64,000 bases of DNA. It comes from Burkholderiales bacterium. Its GTDB lineage: Bacteria > Pseudomonadota > Gammaproteobacteria > Burkholderiales > Burkholderiaceae_D. The stretch covers positions 53,016-117,015 of the forward strand of contig JACPWS010000029.1 of NCBI GenBank assembly GCA_016196925.1. The letters are read 5' to 3'. The position numbers were made by a program, and so were the translations under genes. Of the stretch, positions 46,032-54,089 are shown one piece after another (position 1 is the stretch's first letter; every line of letters begins with the position of its first letter). Below the pieces are notes generated by a model. That model ran no database searches. It saw only the letters and a program-made list of their open reading frames with translations, and was not told where the DNA came from.

Positions 46032-48038
46032 TTGACAGTAACACTAGCGGCCCCGAATGCGCCTGGCATTCACGATCAAGAAGTCGAACAGCTATTTGGC
46101 TTGAGCGGCCCGCTCTCCGCCTCGGTGAACGGCTACAGCCCGCGCCTGGCGCAGACCGAGATGGCGAAAGCGATCGCCAATGCGATTGCCGGCCAGACTA
46201 CGCTGCTGGCGGAAGCCGGCACCGGTACCGGCAAGACTTATGCTTACCTGATCCCGGCCCTGCTGTGGGGCGGCAAGGTGATCGTCTCCACCGGCACCAA
46301 GAACCTGCAAGACCAGTTGTTTCTGCGCGATATCCCGACCATCAAGAAAGTCCTGAAGGCGCCGGTCTCGGTCGCCTTGCTGAAGGGCAGGGCGAATTAC
46401 CTGTGCCACTACCACCTGGAGCGCACGCTGCAGAACGGCCGCCTCAGTTCGCGTGAAGACGTTGGCTACCTGCGCGACATCGCGCGTTTCGTGAAAACTA
46501 CCAGCAGCGGCGACAAGGCCGAGCTGGCGCGCGTGCCGGAAAACGCTTCGGTGTGGAGCCTGGTCACCTCGACCAAGGATACCTGCATGGGTTCCGAGTG
46601 CCAGTATTACCAGGATTGCTTCGTCATGAAGGCGCGCAAGGAAGCGCAGCAAGCCGACGTGGTGGTGGTGAATCACCATCTGTTCTTCGCCGATGTGGCG
46701 CTGAAAGACACCGGCATCGCCGAATTGCTGCCGTCCGCCAATACCGTGATCTTCGACGAAGCGCACCAGTTGCCGGAAACCGCCACTTTGTTTTTCGGCG
46801 AAACCGTCTCCACTTCGCAAGTGCTGGAACTGTGCCGCGACGTGCTGGCCGAAGGCCTGTCGCATGCGCGCGACGGCGCCGAATGGGCCAAGCTGGTGGC
46901 GCCGGTAGAGCGCGCCGCGCGCGATTTGCGACTGGCGTTTCCGCAAGAATTCGTGCGGCTGGCGATAGACCAGATCGCCGTTTCCAGCCCTTTCTTCGAG
47001 ACCCTGGAAACCCTGAAAAGCTGCATGCAAGACATGATAGCTGTGTTGGAAAAGCAGGCGGAAAGGGCCGAAACCCTGGAGCAATGCCGCGCGCGCGCCA
47101 TCCTGCTGAACGAGCAGTTGCACAACTGGAACGGCGCGCCGGACGCCAAAACGCAAAGTAAGCAGAAAGAGGGCGACTATGTGCTGTGGGTGGAAGCGTT
47201 TTCCACCTCGCTGCAATTGCACCGCACCCCCTTGTCGATCGCACCTATCTTCAACAAGCAGCGCGAAGGCGTGCCGCGCACCTGGATCTTCACCTCGGCC
47301 ACCATGGCGGTCAAGAACGACTTCAGCCATTACGTCTCGCAGATGGGCTTGTGGGACGAGCCGGCGCACACCTGGCCCAGCCCCTTCAATTACCAGGAGC
47401 AAGGCTATCTGTACGTGCCGACCGGCATGCCTGAGCCTAACTCGCGCGATTACAGCGACGCGGTGCTGGACGCCGCCTTGCCGGTGATTGAGGCGGCCGG
47501 CGGTCGCACTTTCTTGCTGTGCACCACGCTGAAAGCCGTCAAGCACAGCGCCGAGCGCTTGCGCGCAGAATTCCAGCAGCGCGGCCTGAACTTCCCGCTG
47601 TTTGTGCAGGGCGACGCCGGCCGCACCGAATTGCTGGACCGCTTCCGCGCCGCCGGCAACGGCGTGCTGATCGGCAGCCAGAGCTTCTGGGAAGGCGTGG
47701 ACGTGCGCGGCGAAGCGCTGTCCTTGGTCATCATCGACAAACTGCCGTTCGCCCCGCCGGACGATCCGGTGCTGTCGGCCCGCATCGCCGCCATGGAAAA
47801 GAAAGGCCTGAACGGCTTCGTGCACCACCAGCTACCGGAAGCCATCATCAACCTGAAACAGGGCGCCGGCCGTCTGATCCGCGACGAGGGCGACAAAGGC
47901 GTACTGATGATCTGCGACCCGCGCCTGATCTCCAAACCCTACGGCAAACGCATCTGGCAAAGCCTGCCCAGCTTCGCCCGCACCCGCGAGCTGGGTGAAG
48001 TGCTGGCTTTCTTTGAAAAACTGCGACTGCCGTCGTGA
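46032..48038 (+). CDS. DinG/YoaA-type iron-sulfur DNA helicase
   Basis: A 668-residue XPD-related superfamily 2 helicase. Walker A AEAGTGTGKTYAYLIPALLWGG near 61-82; the Fe-S cluster cysteines are CHY near 125 and CMGSECQYYQDCF near 184-196; Walker B DEAHQLPETATLFFG near 240-254. Helicase domain 2 motifs FLLCTTLKAVKHSAERL near 494-510, SFWEGVDVRGEALSLVIIDKLPF near 553-575 and QGAGRLIRDEGDKGVL near 615-630. The family unwinds D-loops, R-loops and G4 DNA and is linked to replication repair (YoaA with the chi subunit). I used TTG 46032; no ribosome-binding site is seen, so the start is uncertain. Confidence 0.93.
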   Translation: MTVTLAAPNAPGIHDQEVEQLFGLSGPLSASVNGYSPRLAQTEMAKAIANAIAGQTTLLAEAGTGTGKTYAYLIPALLWGGKVIVSTGTKNLQDQLFLRDIPTIKKVLKAPVSVALLKGRANYLCHYHLERTLQNGRLSSREDVGYLRDIARFVKTTSSGDKAELARVPENASVWSLVTSTKDTCMGSECQYYQDCFVMKARKEAQQADVVVVNHHLFFADVALKDTGIAELLPSANTVIFDEAHQLPETATLFFGETVSTSQVLELCRDVLAEGLSHARDGAEWAKLVAPVERAARDLRLAFPQEFVRLAIDQIAVSSPFFETLETLKSCMQDMIAVLEKQAERAETLEQCRARAILLNEQLHNWNGAPDAKTQSKQKEGDYVLWVEAFSTSLQLHRTPLSIAPIFNKQREGVPRTWIFTSATMAVKNDFSHYVSQMGLWDEPAHTWPSPFNYQEQGYLYVPTGMPEPNSRDYSDAVLDAALPVIEAAGGRTFLLCTTLKAVKHSAERLRAEFQQRGLNFPLFVQGDAGRTELLDRFRAAGNGVLIGSQSFWEGVDVRGEALSLVIIDKLPFAPPDDPVLSARIAAMEKKGLNGFVHHQLPEAIINLKQGAGRLIRDEGDKGVLMICDPRLISKPYGKRIWQSLPSFARTRELGEVLAFFEKLRLPS

Positions 48039-48064
48039 CGCCGGTCCAGGCCGGTAAACCGGCT

Positions 48065-48160
48065 AAAAATATACTCCATCCCAGTATTATCTAGACCCGC
48101 CTTTAAATATACCGGCGACAGGCTGGTTTGGTTGAAAATTAGGGGGAGTATAGGTATTTT
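48065..48160 (+). repeat. Dispersed repeat 'ATATACT-N7-AGTATAT', copy C
   Basis: Head AAAATATACTCCATCCCAGT (48065-48084), middle CTTTAAATATACCGGCGACA, tail GGGGGAGTATAGG (48142-48154). It aligns end to end with copy D at 53849-53935 and, inverted, with A and B. Downstream of the DinG-type gene. Confidence 0.72.
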
Positions 48161-48194
48161 GCTGCGTATGGGCCGAGAAAACAGGTGGTGGGCT

Positions 48195-48358
48195 CGTAGG
48201 TCGGAAAAGCAGTAGGTCGGAAAAGCGCAGCGCCTTCCGACACTGACTGCTAGCAAATGCCCGAGCCCCTGAACCCGCCACCGACCTATCTCACCGTGCG
48301 ACCATAGCCGGTGCATTGCACACCTTCGTAGTAAGGCGCTGCGCTTTTCCTATCTACG
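48195..48358. repeat. GTAG-headed REP pair (GTAGGTCGGAAAAGC type)
   Basis: GTAGGTCGGAAAAGC occurs twice in tandem (48196-48210 and 48212-48226). The second copy is complete with its hairpin partner CGCAGCGCCTTCCGAC. An inverted related unit is at 48328-48358. GTAG followed by a hairpin is the hallmark of REPs moved by RAYT (Y1-type) transposases; none is encoded in this window. The 48039-48481 gap holds this and repeat copy C only. Confidence 0.75.
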
Positions 48359-48481
48359 TCCCTATATCTGCATGGAAAACCTTTGATACGCCCCGCCGGT
48401 TCGGTGGATATGGATGACAAAAGCAAAACAAATACGGATCGCAGCAAGAGATGCTATCCTCGGCTCTTTGCTTTTTTAGAC

Positions 48482-50128
48482 ATGAAACTCATGAAAAAAT
48501 CAAACGTCTTGATTGCGGCGCTGAGCGTCGCTTGCGTCCCCTTGATCGCCGATGCGGCTGAAGTCAGCGTCCAGATCCGGCTGGCGGCACCCGATGCGCT
48601 GGAAGTCAGCTACGCGCTGCCGCCGCAGTGCAAGCAATTGCCTTTCCTGAAAAACGGCAACAGCGGCCAGCAGATACGCGCGGCCTGGCAGGCGTTGGAT
48701 GACTGCGGCACGGCCGGCGGCGAAGCACTCAGCCGCAACCAGGACGCTTGTCCGGTACTGCGCTTCCGCGTGCCGGCCACTACCAACAAGATCAGCGGCT
48801 ACCCCGGCGCATTTCCTTTGGATGGCGGGATTTATGTGCATACCTCCAACTATGCGCCCGGCGAGGCTTGCGGCCAGGTCAGCTACCATTTTCAGGCGCC
48901 CGGCATCGCCACCGAAGGCCAGGCTTACCAGGGCGCCGTGACCGCTTCTGCGCCAAACGGCGGCGACACCTCAGCCCTGCTGCTGCAGGCGCCCATGCAG
49001 GCGGGCGCCGCTACCCTGGCGTACTACGATGCGCGCCTGTCGGCCGCCGCCGTGGCCCAGATTAAGGAGGTGGCGGACGGTACGGTTTCTTTCCTGCGCA
49101 CGGCTTTGCCGGACGCCGTGTTCAAAGCGCCGATTCTGGCGGCCGTCGCGGCTACCGAAGCGGGCGGCCCGAATATAGGCGGCAGCGCCAGCGACGTGTT
49201 GTTGCTCTCCTTTTTCAACTGGCCGCAGCAACCCGGTCCTAAAGAGCACGCCAAGATGACGCTGCTGGTGGCGCACGAATTCAGCCACCGCTTCCAGATG
49301 CGCGACGCGGTCGATGATTATCCCGATGCGCGCCTGATCCATGAGGGCGGCGGCGAATTCCTGCGCTGGATGACTTCGCTGCAAAAAGGCTGGCTGAGCC
49401 ATCAAGAGGCGGCCGACGACCTCGACAATGCGCTGGCGAACTGCGTGCTGTACACCAACCAGAAAAACTGGCGCGCGCTGACGCCGGCCGCGATAGGCGG
49501 CAATCGCCTCGAATATCGTTGCGGCCTGCCGGCCTATGTGTATGCGCTGGCCGCACGCCAGGGCTCGGGCAGCGCGCTGAAGCGCTTCAACGACTTCTAT
49601 AAGGAATTAAGGCAGGGGCAAACGCCCGATTTTGGCCAGGCGCTGGAATGCGGCGCCGACCAGCAGTGCCAGGCGCGCTGGCTGCCGCTGTTGTTGGGAC
49701 AGGGCGCGCCGATGGAAGTGCAATGGCATCAGTTGCTCAGCGACAGCGGCCTGGCGCGGCCGCGTCCGCCGACCCAGAACGAACGCGACGTGATGAGCTT
49801 GGAAGCCGTGGTCAAACTGATGCGCGATGATTGCGGCGGCCGCAGCAGCACGACCGAGACGCCCGACGGCATCCTGCTCGATGGCATGAGCGCCTGCAAG
49901 ACCCTGAAAGCCGACGCCTATGTGACCCGGATCGAAGACCAGCCCGTGTTTGGCGGCACAGCGGCCGGCCCGGCGATGGCGGCCGCCTGCATCGCGCGCC
50001 ATGAAGTCAGGCTGGGCATGAAAAACGGCGACAGCCTGACCGTCCCTTGCGAGCAGCCTTACCAGTTGCATCAGGAATTCTACGGCGTCGATATCGAGAA
50101 AGTGCTGGCGAAGTTGCTGCGCGAATAG
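48482..50128 (+). CDS. Secreted HExxH (gluzincin-like) protein of unknown function
   Basis: About 548 residues. Signal peptide MKLMKKSNVLIAALSVACVP with cleavage expected after ADA near 26. The central domain has the zinc-binding HEFSH at residues 265-269 in LVAHEFSHRFQM; IHEGGGEFLRW follows about 20 residues on and gives Glu ligands near 288 and 292. This H-E-x-x-H plus Glu arrangement resembles M61/gluzincin-type proteases. Eight or more cysteines in the N- and C-terminal parts suggest periplasmic disulfides. The C-terminal 100 residues form a separate domain. Peptidase activity is inferred. The frame continues upstream to 48383 (TTG), but the signal peptide supports 48482. Flanked on both sides by REP elements. 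Confidence 0.7.
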   Translation: MKLMKKSNVLIAALSVACVPLIADAAEVSVQIRLAAPDALEVSYALPPQCKQLPFLKNGNSGQQIRAAWQALDDCGTAGGEALSRNQDACPVLRFRVPATTNKISGYPGAFPLDGGIYVHTSNYAPGEACGQVSYHFQAPGIATEGQAYQGAVTASAPNGGDTSALLLQAPMQAGAATLAYYDARLSAAAVAQIKEVADGTVSFLRTALPDAVFKAPILAAVAATEAGGPNIGGSASDVLLLSFFNWPQQPGPKEHAKMTLLVAHEFSHRFQMRDAVDDYPDARLIHEGGGEFLRWMTSLQKGWLSHQEAADDLDNALANCVLYTNQKNWRALTPAAIGGNRLEYRCGLPAYVYALAARQGSGSALKRFNDFYKELRQGQTPDFGQALECGADQQCQARWLPLLLGQGAPMEVQWHQLLSDSGLARPRPPTQNERDVMSLEAVVKLMRDDCGGRSSTTETPDGILLDGMSACKTLKADAYVTRIEDQPVFGGTAAGPAMAAACIARHEVRLGMKNGDSLTVPCEQPYQLHQEFYGVDIEKVLAKLLRE

Positions 50129-50220
50129 GTCTGGAACGGGGCTGAAATTGAGGATGGCGCCGACGGTGTTTGGCATTTTTTGATTCGTCGGCCAACGCAG
50201 CTAAAAAAAACGCAACACGC

Positions 50221-50354
50221 GTAGGTACGATTAGCAAGGCGTAATCGTACGCATGTTTAGGCGTTCAAATCACTTTTTGGATAGGTGCGACGCGGGGAAT
50301 GAGGTCGGTGGAGATAGTCATACGTACGATTACGCGTTGCTAATCGTACCTACG
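50221..50354. repeat. GTAG-headed REP pair (GTAGGTACGATTAGC type), copy 1
   Basis: GTAGGTACGATTAGC then hairpin partner GTAATCGTACGC (50221-50255), and an inverted copy at 50319-50354, about 65 bases apart. The same pair recurs at 63643-63826. A BIME-like arrangement of two REPs facing each other. Confidence 0.85.
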
Positions 50355-50402
50355 TGAATGAACTCGGGCGCTAGCCGCTTTCGGGTAACAAAGACCAACA
50401 AA

Positions 50403-50430
50403 AAAGGGCAGCCCCGAGGGACTGCCCTTT
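50403..50430 (-). terminator. Terminator of the M13 peptidase gene
   Basis: AAAGGGCAG/CTGCCCTTT stem around a 10-base GC-rich loop, with a T-run on the minus strand (A-run at 50400-50405 on the plus strand). It lies about 50 bases past the peptidase stop at 50480. Confidence 0.8.
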
Positions 50431-50479
50431 TTACTTAGCATCGCCGCTCACGGCGACGATTTCAGGCTGGTCAGATGAC

Positions 50480-52543
50480 TTACCAGATCGAAACGCGCTC
50501 GGCTGGCGACAGGTACATCTTGTCGCCTTCTTTCACGCCGTAGGCTTCGTAGAAGCCGGGCATGTTGCGCAGCGAGCCGTTGGCGCGGATTTCGCCGGGG
50601 GAGTGCGGGTCGGTCTTCAACTGGATGATGGTCGACGCTTCGCGCATCTTGCCGCGCCAGACCTGGCCGAAGCCCATGAAGAAGCGCTGGTCGCCGGAGA
50701 GACCGCCGATCACCGGCGCCGGTTTGCCGCCCAGTGACAGCTTGTAGGCTTTGTAGGCGATCGCCAGGCCGGAGTTGTCGGCGATGTTTTCGCCGAGGGT
50801 CAGTTCGCCGTTGACGTGGTAGCCGGGAATCGGGGAAAACACGCTGTATTGCTTGACCAGGGTGGCGGTCTTGGTGGCGAATTTTTCGTGGTCGGCCTTG
50901 GTCCACCAGTCGCGCAGATTGCCTTTGCCGTCGTATTGGGCGCCCTGGTCGTCGAAGCCGTGGCTGATTTCATGGCCGATCACGGCGCCGATGCCGCCGT
51001 AGTTGACGGCGTCGTCCGCTTTGGCGTTGAAGAATGGCGGTTGCAGGATGGCGGCCGGGAACACGATTTCGTTCATTTCCGGGTTGTAATAGGCGTTCAC
51101 GGTTTGCGGCGTCATGCCCCATTCGTCGCGGTCGATAGGCTTGCCGAGTTTGTTCAGCTCGACCTGGGCCGCGAACTGGCGCAGGTTGCGCAGGTTGGCG
51201 ACGGTGTCGCCCTTGCTGATTTGCAGGGCGGAGTAATCGCGCCATTTGTTCGGGTAACCGATCTTAGGCATGAAAGTCGCCAGCTTGGCTTGCGCTTCTT
51301 TCTTGGTTTCCGGGCTCATCCAGTCCAGCGTGTCTATGCTTTGCTTGTAAGCCAGCAAGAGGTTGTTGACCAGCTTTTCCATCTTGGCCTTGTACTCGGC
51401 CGGGAAGTGCTTGCCTACGTACAGCTTGCCCAGGCTTTCGCCCATGCCGCTGTCGGCCAGGCGCACGGCGCGTTTCCAGCGCACTTCCTGGCTGGGTACG
51501 CCGCGCAAGGCGGTGCCGTAGAAGGCGAAACTTTCATCGCTGAACGCTTGCGGCAACTGGCCGGCGCTGGAGCTCAGCAAATGCCACTTGAAATAAGTCT
51601 TCCAGGTAGCGAGCGCAGTCGCCTGCAGCACGCTGTTGAAGCCGCTCAGGTAGCTAGGCTGGCTGACGATCAGGTAATCGATCTTGCCTTGCACGCCGAG
51701 TTTGCCGAGGTAGGCGTTCCAGTCGTAGCCTGGGGTCAGTTCGCCCAGTTTGCTGATTTCTATCTTGTTGTAAGCCTTGATCGGGTCGCGCAATTCGACC
51801 TTGGTCCATTGCACTTTGGCCAGTTCGGTTTCCAGCGCCAGGATGTCGGCGGCGTGCTGGGCGGCTTCCTTGTCGCCGGCCATGCTCAGCATTTTTTCTA
51901 TGTGCTGCAGATACTTGGCGCGCGCATCCTTGAGCTTGGCGTCGTCGTCTTTCAGGTAGTAATCGCGGTCGGGCAAGCCGAGGCCGGATTGGCCCAGATC
52001 GAGCACGTACTTGGTGGAATCTTTATTGTCCTGGTGGACCTGGATGTCGTAAGGGGCGGTGACGCTGATCTTGTTCATCCATGCCATCAGGGCCGGGATG
52101 TCTTGCTTGTCGCTCAGCGCATCGACCTTGGCGAAATCGGCCGCCATCGGTTTCAGGCCGAGCGCGTCGATGCGGGCGGTGTCCATGAAGCTGGCGTACA
52201 GGTCGGCGATCTTTTGGGCGTCGCTGCCGGCCTTGTTATGGGACTTGGACAAACCTTCGATGATCGCTTGCAAACGTGGGATCGTGGCTTCGCGCAAATC
52301 CATGAAAGCGCCGGCGGACGGCTTGTCGGCCGGAATTTCGGCGCTCTTCAGCCAGCTGCCGTTAACGTGACGGTAGAAATCGTCCTGGGCGCGCATGGCG
52401 CTGTCGTTGTTGCCGGCTTCTATGCCGGACAGCAAGACCGACGGGGCGGCCGAGGTCACAGCCTTGGCCGGTTCGGCGGCGGTGGCTGTGCCGGCGGCGC
52501 CGGCGAACATGAGCGCGATAGCGCCGATTACGTGAGCTTTCAC
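50480..52543 (-). CDS. M13-family zinc metallopeptidase (neprilysin/PepO-like), secreted
   Basis: About 687 residues. The start is GTG 52543, with a strong AGGAGA ribosome-binding site 8 bases upstream; the frame goes on 42 codons further without support. The signal peptide VIGAIALMFAGAAGTATA ends near residue 22. The catalytic domain has HEISHGFDDQG at 524-534 with the third ligand in ENIADNSGLAIAY near 583-595, both M13 hallmarks; NAYYNPEMNEIVFPAAILQPPFF near 488-510 is the substrate-binding segment with the N-A-[FY]-Y motif. Likely periplasmic or outer-membrane-associated oligopeptidase. It ends before a bidirectional terminator. Confidence 0.96.
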   Translation of the reverse strand: MKAHVIGAIALMFAGAAGTATAAEPAKAVTSAAPSVLLSGIEAGNNDSAMRAQDDFYRHVNGSWLKSAEIPADKPSAGAFMDLREATIPRLQAIIEGLSKSHNKAGSDAQKIADLYASFMDTARIDALGLKPMAADFAKVDALSDKQDIPALMAWMNKISVTAPYDIQVHQDNKDSTKYVLDLGQSGLGLPDRDYYLKDDDAKLKDARAKYLQHIEKMLSMAGDKEAAQHAADILALETELAKVQWTKVELRDPIKAYNKIEISKLGELTPGYDWNAYLGKLGVQGKIDYLIVSQPSYLSGFNSVLQATALATWKTYFKWHLLSSSAGQLPQAFSDESFAFYGTALRGVPSQEVRWKRAVRLADSGMGESLGKLYVGKHFPAEYKAKMEKLVNNLLLAYKQSIDTLDWMSPETKKEAQAKLATFMPKIGYPNKWRDYSALQISKGDTVANLRNLRQFAAQVELNKLGKPIDRDEWGMTPQTVNAYYNPEMNEIVFPAAILQPPFFNAKADDAVNYGGIGAVIGHEISHGFDDQGAQYDGKGNLRDWWTKADHEKFATKTATLVKQYSVFSPIPGYHVNGELTLGENIADNSGLAIAYKAYKLSLGGKPAPVIGGLSGDQRFFMGFGQVWRGKMREASTIIQLKTDPHSPGEIRANGSLRNMPGFYEAYGVKEGDKMYLSPAERVSIW

Positions 52544-52738
52544 TATGGGGGTCTCCTGATGTGAAGTTGGCTGATGAAGTGTTTCAGCCGGGGGTAGACT
52601 GAAATACCGGGATAGAGTTCTGGAAAAAACTGCCATTCTAGTAAATTTTTCCCCGGCGCGGCCAGACAATTCGCGAAGAATGTATGCTGCACAGCACAGA
52701 TGTTTCCGGGGGGAAGTATTTGTTTCCCGGCGGGAAGG

Positions 52739-52764
52739 AAAACGGCTTGCGCGAAGCCGGTTTT
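52739..52764 (-). terminator. Hairpin with flanking A/T runs at the end of the HD pseudogene
   Basis: AAAACGGCTT and AAGCCGGTTTT pair around GCGCG. On the minus strand it follows the last sense codon of the decayed HD-domain gene. Confidence 0.6.
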
Positions 52765-53165
52765 ATTCCAGCGACCAGATTACGCAATAGCCGGTCAGCT
52801 TTTGCTGGCGCAGTTGCTGCAGCAACTGCGCCTTGGCGATTTCGGGCGGGAAATCCGCGATTTCACTCAGCAAGACTTAGCCGGTGATGGGGTGGATATA
52901 CACATATAGTGCCTTTCTTCTGGCGTGATTCTGTGCCCGGTGGCGAGGATGGCGGGGACGGTGTGCAACTCGCCCATGTCGTGGCAGAGCGCCGCCAGCA
53001 AGTTCCGCCAGGGCGCGCAGATCATGCTGCGTTTCGCCGGGAGCGGCAGGCAAATCGACGGCGGGTGGGCGAGCTCCGGGGTCATGGGGCCTCCCCTGGT
53101 GGCTTGCGGTCTATGCTTCTTTTCGTTTCATCGTTAGCAAAACTATTTTCCGGGTCAATTTTCAC
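52763..53165 (-). pseudogene. Decayed HD-domain phosphohydrolase gene
   Basis: Minus-strand translation gives fragments of one domain in different frames. In order: KIDPENSFAN (near 53162-53133), HDLRALAEL, LLAALCHDMGELHTVPAI (near 52998-52945, with the HD metal pair), GHRITPEERHY, then after a frame change YVYIHPITG ended by TAA at 52879, then VLLSEIADFPPEIAKA and a final TAA at 52765-52763. An intact HD protein of this kind reads continuously through C-H-D-[IM]-G-E and Y-[IV]-H-P-I-T-G to the E-I-x-x-F-P helix. At least two frame shifts and one internal stop make it non-functional. The recognition is by eye and the family is tentative (HD phosphohydrolase, possibly cyclic-nucleotide signalling). 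Confidence 0.55.
52807..52832. repeat. Perfect 26-bp palindrome
   Basis: GGCGCAGTTGCTG is immediately followed by its exact reverse complement CAGCAACTGCGCC, with no loop. It lies in the last part of the HD pseudogene. Confidence 0.7.
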
Positions 53166-53220
53166 GGCTTTATCCAGTGCAGGACAGGATCGCGGCCGCT
53201 TGCATCAGCCTGGCCGCCGG

Positions 53221-53679
53221 CTATAAATTATTTCCGGCCGGGCTGTCCTGGCCGCGTTTTTCTGCGGCAATTCTTGCATACCACGCTTCCAGCATTTCGC
53301 TGCGCTGGCCCTGCAGTACGCGCAGCAATTCCATGCGCGCCGCCAGGCGCTCGGCCCCCGAGCGCTCGAGGTAGTCGAGCAATTCTTCGAATAGTTCCCG
53401 GCGTTCGTATCCCGTATCGCTCAGGTCGCGCCGGTCGGAAAAGAACGCCAGCAGGGTGGAGCCGCAGACGCAGTTGCGATACAGCTCGACCAGCGGGCCA
53501 TCTTCTTCGTCTTGCGCCGATTTTAAGCCGCTGCGGTCGCCCCGTATCGCTACCGTCTGCTCGAAATAATCGGCTTCGGATGCATAGACGCGCCCGCAAC
53601 ACGCGCAGCGCTTGGGGAAATCGGAGCGGCTCAAGGCTTTCAGGCCTTCGTACCATTGACGGTGCTGCGCGAGTGACAT
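53221..53679 (-). CDS. Cys-rich protein of unknown function, 152 aa
   Basis: The start is ATG 53679, with AAAGGAA upstream; the frame extends far upstream without support. Two cysteine clusters, KRCACCGRVYAS near 23-34 and YRNCVCGSTL near 68-77, suggest a zinc ribbon or redox centre. The rest is helical and charged (RRELFEELLDYLERSG, RMELLRVLQGQRSEMLEAWYARI). No signal or membrane segment. The gene is divergent from the PhnD-like binding protein and precedes the HD pseudogene, so the three may be remnants of one signalling locus. I cannot name a family. Confidence 0.72.
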   Translation of the reverse strand: MSLAQHRQWYEGLKALSRSDFPKRCACCGRVYASEADYFEQTVAIRGDRSGLKSAQDEEDGPLVELYRNCVCGSTLLAFFSDRRDLSDTGYERRELFEELLDYLERSGAERLAARMELLRVLQGQRSEMLEAWYARIAAEKRGQDSPAGNNL

Positions 53680-53848
53680 GCCGTTTCCTTTGCTGCAAAT
53701 CGGACGGTCGGTTCCCATGCCGCCGAAACCGGGAGGCGCCTGCGCCGCGCAGGTTTTTACCGGGAGCGGCGTATGCGGCAAGCGTTTATATCGTAGCCGT
53801 TTAAGAGAGGCGATACAAGTTTTCCATGTAAAACAGCGCCTCGCAAGC

Positions 53849-53935
53849 AAAAATATACTACCCCCTAGTATATAAAAATGTCCCTTTAAATACGCTGACG
53901 ATAGCGTTGTTTTTAAACATACTCCCATATATTTT
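53849..53935 (+). repeat. Dispersed repeat 'ATATACT-N7-AGTATAT', copy D
   Basis: Head AAAATATACT-ACCCCCT-AGTATAT (53849-53872), middle CCCTTTAAATACGCTGACGATAGCG, tail ACATACTCCC (53918-53927) with ATATATTTT after it. The best preserved copy with C and B. It lies in the divergent gap between the Cys-rich protein and the PhnD-like gene (53680-54089), where no other gene is seen. Confidence 0.75.
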
Positions 53936-54089
53936 AAAAATTTCAGGACGCTGCGCGCGCTCCGGGGCAGACCGTGCGGGCCGGCGCGGCCTTGTTCCAG
54001 CGATCTTGAAATCGCGCCTGCCATCGCCTAATGTCTAAGCTCGTTGCCACGCGTTTTGAGCTTCAACCGCCAGTTTTTGCAAGGAGAAC

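Noticed and set aside
50816-52564. 582-codon plus-strand open frame opposite the M13 peptidase
   Set aside because: Antisense shadow; Val/Gly/Ala-rich with no recognisable motif while the opposite strand encodes a complete M13 peptidase.
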